Positions 58,535 to 64,000 of a stretch of DNA of 64,000 bases are shown one piece after another (within the stretch, counting starts at the first letter, position 1; each line of letters starts with the position of its first letter). A model generated the notes under the pieces. That model was not told the DNA's origin. It saw nothing but the letters and a program-made list of their open reading frames with translations, and made no database searches. The position numbers were made by a program, and so were the translations under genes. The stretch is from the NCBI GenBank assembly GCA_964019055.1, contig OZ025216.1:8173414-8237413 (forward strand), in the 5' to 3' direction. This DNA comes from Anthopleura xanthogrammica. Its lineage: Eukaryota > Cnidaria > Anthozoa > Actiniaria > Actiniidae.

Positions 58535-61500
58535 TTACTGGCAGATATAGAATTTCCATCTTCTGTCCCTGTAATGAAGTTACATGTATAAAACAAGTTT
58601 AAAAAGCTGAAACCAGATCAGAATATATTGATCATACATACATCTATTCCAGGCCATTAAAAACACAGAAAGCAGAAAAAATCCGAAAGCAGAAAAGCCG
58701 TGTAGGCCAGAAAAGAAATGTATCTACCCATAATCCTTATTGGTGATAACGTAAAGAATAATGAATATTGAATGCGACAAAGGAGAGCTGGGCTCCCTGT
58801 GCACATTCGTGTTATTAAGCAACTTTCATCAAATATATACGCGTGGTACGATCTTTATGTCATCAATTCTTCTCGAACGTTGGTATACAAAACTACCAGT
58901 TGATTTGCAGAACTAGTGATAGACCGAATGCCAATATGGCCGCCATTGACTTTTAGAAATGCCAATATGGCCGCCATTGACTTTTAAAAACCTAATCTTT
59001 TACCATCAGAAAGAGCAAGCAGAGATATGTATTTTTGGATAGTTTCATTGCTATAAATAGAATTCAAGTGAAGCTATTTGGAATCAAAATTACAGAGATT
59101 TATACGTGTTCAGTGATCTGTTTCCTTGCTAACCTCGTTGTGGTGTTTTTCACTTTTTTTAAATTGTCATAATTTCTCAAGAATTTTTAATATTTTTGTG
59201 TCAAACTTTCTAACTTTGTTGATGTCATTCTAATCTATAATTTTAATGTAGTGGTCAACTAAAACTGATATGAATTTAAAAAATTATGATAATGAAGTGG
59301 CGGCCATATTGGCATTCGGTGAATACAGACCCCTTGCAGCTCTTCTAAATGCAGCTCAATTTGGAGGACATAACAAAAGTCATTCTCAGGAGATTGAAAT
59401 GCTTTTGTTTTGTACTCCAAATTAAGCTGCTTTGACGTCACGTCCAAGGGGATATATACATGTACACATCATGTACATACGCACACGAAATCTCAAAAAC
59501 ATTATGTAAAGATTATGTAAAGATAAATAGACTTTTTAAATGGATTTTTTAAATTGTTTAAAAACCGTTTTAGCGAATCACCCTACTTGTTATTAAAGGG
59601 ACACTTGGATGAAAACGCCCCACTTTTTGAAAGTCCGAATAATTCAAATATTTGAGGACAATATGACTCAATTATGATTATGAAAGCTAGATCGGCAAAA
59701 CGTTTAGCCTGGGAGCCACTTGTAGTTGGGAAATTTTGGTTTAAAAGCTAAAAGAACAATAGGGTTGGGTAAATGACGTCATATACTTATAATTTAGATG
59801 CTACAAATAATTGATAATTTTGCTGCGCCACTTTTGAATGTAAAAAAAATGTTGCTTGGCTACTGTTGGGGCCATTATTTTTATAGATTATAGTACACTG
59901 AACAAAATTTCTCGATTCTGATTGGTCGAGAGCAGTACAATTAGAGCGTTAATAGGTACTCCGTAGGGGTACCAATTAAGTCGCTATTGAAAATTTTGCA
60001 AATTTGAGTGTAAACGAAAATCTTTTTATGCATTTCAGTTGTCCTTAATTAGAATTTGTTAATTGGAGAAAATCGGCCAAAGAGACAGACAAATGCCTTC
60101 GCTTCGACATGCTTTTCTTTATAAAATTTTGTTCAGTGAACTATAAATAAAAAATCGCACGACCTTCTCGTACAATTTGGAATTAATAGACACTCGTAAT
60201 GTTTTGAAAGTTCTTTAATTACACTCACCTAAAGGCTCGTGCAATTACAAGAACTTTCAAAACATTACTCGTACCTATTAATTTCCAAATTGTACTCGAG
60301 GTCGTGCGATTTCCTATACTAATTTTAACCAAGTTTCGAGTCATTTCCAATTTTCATCCAAGTGCCCCTTTAAACAGAACAGAACTAAACAAAACAAGAT
60401 TTTCATACGTACTCGTAGTGGTCGTGGTGAGTACTGTATGCACCTGCAATGAAATATCCAGATGGTGCATTGTAGTTCATCATACCATCCCAGGTATTAA
60501 CATAACCTGTCCATTTACAATTAGCTTGTCCCTGACCTGGTTTGGCTTCGCAGCATTTAAAATCGAACCTTCGATCATTGTAGTGACTGTGGTGGTTTCC
60601 AGCGTACATTCCAATCATGTAGCCTTCTCCAGGGCATTTAAAATCCACATTTCCATCGTAGGAGTTAACATATTGGCCAGCAGGGAGGCTCCACTTGCAA
60701 GGTGTCGTTATGTACTTGTTGTCGCGACAAAGATAGGCCCACCTTCGATCTTCCTTTTCATCGCTGTGGGTACTTCCAATGGAGTACAAGCTTTGTCCAG
60801 AGTCACCTAATGATTGGATAACATGGGTTTACTGAATTCAGTAACATTCAACAACTTTACAAGACGGCAGAGCACATTTTAATAAATGGAGAAATCAGAA
60901 AAATGTTTCATGTATCCGGCTTTTTCTTTTTTTCATGTTCATGCGGAACTAAAACTAAGACGAATTTCGAAATAGGAATTCATTCTCTCATCACTGTAAG
61001 TTATAATACAAATTAGGCTTCAAAGTGTCAGGTCTAACCACGCCCCTGTCGCTTGGCCGTGTTTTCGGAGATTGGTAACTAGTGACGTAAATTCAAGAAC
61101 CAGGGATTACCAGGGTTATGTATTCCTACTGTAAACTATAGCCTGCTAGCGGCGCATTTGGGGGGAGGGGGGGGGGGGGAGGGGGGGGGGGGGGGGGAGG
61201 GAGACCGCTACGCAGGCTATGTAAACTACTGTGGAGTTTGTTTCGTTCTCGAGGTATTTACACTGTATTTTAGGTATATTTTCACTGTTTTTAATACAAT
61301 AAGAAAATATAATGGCTCGAAATTATTACGGGAGTGACTGTTCTTTAGATGAGTAAAATTGGCTCGAGAGACGTTAATATTATGTATTGCCACTGCCAAA
61401 GCCGGCCGGCCACATCTACTACATTCGTTACGTTCTTCTAGGAAAACTGCATGTAATTAAAGATTTTTAGTCTCTGTTACGTATACTGTTAGGAATCCTC

Positions 61501-63027
61501 ACTCTGCATGACTAAACAGTCTTTGAGTGATTTATTTCTTTGTTAAGAGTCCAAATAGTTGATCCAGGAAGATCCGAGCAAGGTTAGGATGTTAGCGATC
61601 AGATGCCAGTGTTTTGATAACATCTTTTTAGATTAGGCATAGCTGCATGGGCTGTTGTGAGTCACGAACGGCAGAATACGGCGTTTAGATGTTTTGTTTT
61701 TGGGTTCAAGCGCTGTGAGTCGACTTGCAAAGTAAACTTCTGCTGGGATATTACTAATGAGTTTCTTTGCCGGATAGCCTCGGTCAATGAGGCGGCGAGC
61801 AAATTTGCATTTCTCGTTTTCAAAGTTATCCTTGACTCATCATGAGTTCGTTCAAAGTTTTCGTAATGCTTCTCATTTAACTCCTTTAACTAAGCCTCTT
61901 TCACTGTAACATTCAAAGGGATGAGAAATAAGTGTATAGAAATGTTTCAGTTGGCTTAAAATATATTCCAACTTCTAGAATGTTTGTATTCAGGATCCTA
62001 AGGAATTTGTATACTTTAGTGACGAGAAATATAATTGATTCAGATGAAATTTCACATGTAGATTTGATAGTGTTGTGGAAATTGTTAGCGAAATCTACAA
62101 ATTTAGAGACTTTGTTCTCTGTTAAAGTTCACACGTAAATATGTCAAAAGGTTTGAAAGGACTGTTTTTTAGAAGTTTAACTTGAAATATCGCCATAAAT
62201 GACAGAGAAAGCAAAAGCCATCTTCGTACCATTGCTCTGCCGTGTATCTGCAAATAAACTGAAATCTCTGGTAAAATCTCGGGACTGGCACGATTACAAA
62301 TTCATCTCCGCGTATTGTAGGTGAGCCAATTTATTTTATCTCCGAATGTAAACCGAATGAACTATAATCTTAAGAAGCAAAATGCCGTGAGTACATATCA
62401 TCGACGACGCTGTTCGCGTCCATTTTGCTCTCCTCTGGAGTACGAAGTTTACCCACTTCCTACGTCTTGCTTCATTGGCGATTGGACGGTTATCTTTGTA
62501 ATACGGAATAGTATAGAGTTTAACTCCATCTTTCCCTTGATTGGAGCAGCCTCCAACAACGCATTCGACTTCGCATTTCATCTTATTTTAGTTTGAATAT
62601 ATGGTATAAACATGTGTGAACAGCATGTAAACAAGACACCGTGTTTTGGAATTTACGTCACACTCAAGCTAGTGCCAGTCTACTTGAGGCTTCGAAAACA
62701 CGGCCAAGCGGCAGGAGCGTGGTTAGACCTGACACTTTGAAGCCTAATTTGAGGGGGAAGGAGACACGCAATTCAAAAAAAAAATTAGATTCTTCTTCTA
62801 CACTATATAAATATATGAAAACGAGAAAAAAAAATTAAGGCTCATATACACTATAACAGTATAAACAGTATAACGCTTGAAGTTGGTATTTTGATTTACT
62901 TACAGACCATCTTGAAGCTTTCTCCGAAAGAAGTATGCCAGCCATTATAACCTGCACCACATCCTTGCACTCCGTAGAACGAATAAGCGCAGAGGACAAC
63001 AAAACAACAAATCAAAAATGCTTTCAT
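58535..63027 (-). CDS. Dermatopontin-like secreted protein, copy 2
   Basis: Predicted 183 aa, extracellular. Minus-strand exons: 62904-63027, 60413-60806, 58535-58568, the same phases as copy 1. Signal peptide MKAFLICCFVVLCAYSFYG is nearly unchanged; the mature part is more diverged (for example CKWSLPAGQYVNSYDGNVDF for CKRSNSVNAYDENVNF, four residues longer). Repeat units KEDRRWAYLC, HYNDRRFDFKC and, over the exon 2-3 junction, HYEDRRWKFYICQ are intact, as are the cysteines. Without exon 3 the frame would stop at YEYV. Intron 1 holds the THAP-type transposon, intron 2 several MITEs. Function as for copy 1; divergence outside the core motifs hints at a different ligand or matrix partner (inference). 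Confidence 0.9.
58920..59323. mobile_element. DNA element with GACCGAATGCCAATATGG tips (family E)
   Basis: Left end 'gaccgaatgccaatatggcc' (the block is partly doubled, 58922-58985) and right end 'ggcggccatattggcattcgg' are inverted repeats. The AT-rich interior matches 7790-8085 in reverse. No coding frame. It lies in intron 2 of dermatopontin copy 2 and is absent from copy 1. Confidence 0.8.
59325..59457. mobile_element. MITE, family A, in intron 2 of dermatopontin copy 2
   Basis: 'cagaccccttgcagctcttc' to 'gacgtcacgtccaagggg', with 'agctcaatttggaggacat' and 'actccaaattaagct' arms. It is the counterpart of 53425-53556. Confidence 0.85.
59889..60318. mobile_element. 430-bp MITE with an empty site in the paralog
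   Basis: Sequence 'ttatttttatagat' continues into 'tatagtacactgaac' here, and 'ttcctatac' leads back into 'taattttaaccaagtttcga'. In copy 1 (about 53971-54006) the two flanks are joined: 'tatagataattttaaccaag'. The interior contains fold-back arms ('ttaattacactcacctaaagg' and relatives). The insertion post-dates the gene duplication; the target looks like TA. Confidence 0.8.
61010..62750. mobile_element. DNA transposon with about 50-bp TIRs and a THAP-type zinc-finger fragment
   Basis: The left end 'aaattaggcttcaaagtgtc' plus 'aggtctaaccacgc' is the reverse complement of the right end 'gcgtggttagacct' plus 'gacactttgaagcctaattt', matching over about 50 bp with two mismatches. It is about 1.74 kb, in intron 1 of dermatopontin copy 2. 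Copy 1 has the uninterrupted 'taagttataatacaaattta' at the matching place. Inside is a nested MITE with a G-rich core (61137-61222, tagcctgctagcgg / ccgctacgcaggcta) and a THAP-like frame at 62336-62581. No transposase is left, so it is non-autonomous. Confidence 0.85.
62336..62581 (-). pseudogene. THAP-type (C2CH) zinc-finger exon of the transposon
   Basis: From Met at 62581 the frame reads a C-VVGG-C pair, then KLYTIPYYKDNR, RRRKWVNFVLQR (with the conserved tryptophan) and ASSMICTH, the start of the final C-x2-H. This is a DNA-binding THAP domain as found in P-element, Kolobok and related transposases. The frame runs out just after ATAT|GTACTC, which could be a splice donor, so this may be only exon 1 of a lost transposase gene. 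Confidence 0.7.
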
Positions 63028-64000
63028 CGTGACGATCTAATAACGAGGAAGAGCAATAAAACGAAAATCCGATGATAACAATAATTTCAAATTTACTTAA
63101 GAGGGAGTGGGGTGCTTAAGTCGATGTCAGTAAGAGTTCTCTATAGAATACATCAGGACATGTATGTTACCTTAGCTTATTGAGAAACTACCACTTCAGC
63201 TCCTTGAAGAATTCAGACTAGCTTGGGATTCTCGAGAACAGCCAAATATTTATACTCGTTAATGATGAGCGCAAATATATCACATTTCGAACTTAAAAAT
63301 AGTCCTGCAATAGACCTGTATATTCATGCAAGGTAGTAGATAGGTTACCGGAAAGCAAGGAATGCAAAGCTCAAGGCAATATGCCATAATTTTGACTATA
63401 AGTTTTCTGCAAGGACACAAGAGCGTAAACAAGTTGTAAGGAGACGTCACCGCTTTAGTCATGGTTTGCGAGTCGAAAAGCGATAAGCAAATCAATCCCG
63501 TTCATGCATAGGACATATGGGCTTAAATGTTAGTAGGTCGTTGATATAAGCCCAAGCGGCAAGCGCATGATAAACATGCATGTTTTTGTTGAGCTTTATG
63601 ACCCTGAGTGACATTTCTCTCGACTGACCAGCAATCAGTACTACTGACCTTCGGAATTAATAAGCATGATGATAATCAAAAATAGGGGGAAAACAATTTT
63701 TTTCCCTTCCTGATTTTCTGTATTTCTTTGTTTCTTCAGATCATTTTCATTATTTTTTCATAGATGTTGTTTTTCTTTCTGTTATTTTGCTGTTTCCTCT
63801 TTCTTCCTTCATCTCGATTTATTAATATCGACTTACAATGGAGGCTTGTGTGGCCCTAAACAGGCAAGAGCAGATCATGATATCCTAGTGAGTGATCGTG
63901 TAGTGACTGGTATTTAGTTCCTCCACACGAAAACACGTGTCCAGACATACAGAGAAGCTCTTCTATGGCCAAGGACATCTTGTCACATGACTTACAGTAG
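63028..64000. other. Upstream flank of dermatopontin copy 2, including its promoter
   Basis: TATAAATA on the minus strand at 63254-63247, a short 5' UTR exon ending at 63171, and about 600 bp closely similar to 54890-55720. From about 63890 'cctagtgagtgatcgtgtag' also matches the 3' flank of the pseudogene's terminal exon (55750-55770), so another duplicated unit probably begins beyond the window. No coding exon is seen. Confidence 0.6.

Larger units (their letters stand above)
58430..63890. repeat. Segmental duplication unit 2 (partner 51640-55740)
   Basis: Same order of blocks as unit 1, from the terminal exon of dermatopontin copy 2 to its far upstream flank. It is lengthened by the elements at 58920-59323, 59889-60318 and 61010-62750, all absent from unit 1 at the matching positions. 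Confidence 0.85.

Noticed and set aside
1..64000. CRISPR arrays, operons, phage or bacterial genes
   Set aside because: The tandem repeats are microsatellites or minisatellites without spacers, and every recognised gene is a spliced metazoan gene or, in one case, an intronless animal GPCR.

Overview
This is nuclear DNA from an animal, most likely an anthozoan cnidarian (coral or sea anemone). The genes are intron-rich with GT-AG splice sites. Their products are metazoan: a Cys-loop receptor, a thrombospondin-repeat protein, dermatopontins and a class A GPCR. The AT-rich spacers are packed with short inverted-repeat (MITE-like) elements, tRNA-derived SINEs and long microsatellites. The clade call is inference; no species can be named from the sequence alone. 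There are no bacterial features such as operons or CRISPR arrays.

Layout. 0.9-7.5 kb (+): a nine-exon Cys-loop ligand-gated anion-channel subunit. 9.1-18.3 kb (+): mitochondrial RNA polymerase (POLRMT), 16 exons. 18.5-21.9 kb (-): a secreted protein with three thrombospondin type 1 repeats, convergent with POLRMT. 24.1-28.2 kb (-): casein kinase 2 beta (CSNK2B), head-to-head with POLE3 (+, 29.2-31.7 kb). 33.3-34.8 kb (-): PIN1, head-to-head with XAB2/SYF1 (+, 35.1-46.2 kb, 25 exons). 46.3-48.1 kb (-): a single-exon class A GPCR whose stop lies 107 bp from that of XAB2. 51.7-64 kb: a tandem array of dermatopontin-like genes on the minus strand, with two intact copies and one broken copy between them, made by segmental duplication of about 4-5 kb units.

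The housekeeping genes serve unrelated processes: mitochondrial transcription, CK2 signalling, DNA replication and chromatin, proline isomerisation, and splicing with transcription-coupled repair. Their neighbourhood reflects compact gene order with shared promoters and facing 3' ends rather than one pathway. The 3' end of the window is different: it is a young duplicated family of extracellular-matrix or lectin-like genes.

The main points from the hunt are these. (1) A 34-nt terminal exon about 2 kb downstream completes each dermatopontin domain and is conserved with mostly synonymous changes in all three copies. (2) The ion-channel subunit lacks the WxPD loop A segment and has a glutamate in the pore helix. 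(3) In XAB2 a 93-bp unit carrying an exon end and its splice donor is repeated four times, and a second exon end is also duplicated. (4) Paralog comparison gives empty sites for transposon insertions, including a THAP-domain element. (5) Several MITE families recur across all the genes and are nested up to three deep.

All exon boundaries were placed by hand from reading frame, splice consensus and remembered family sequences; no database search was run.
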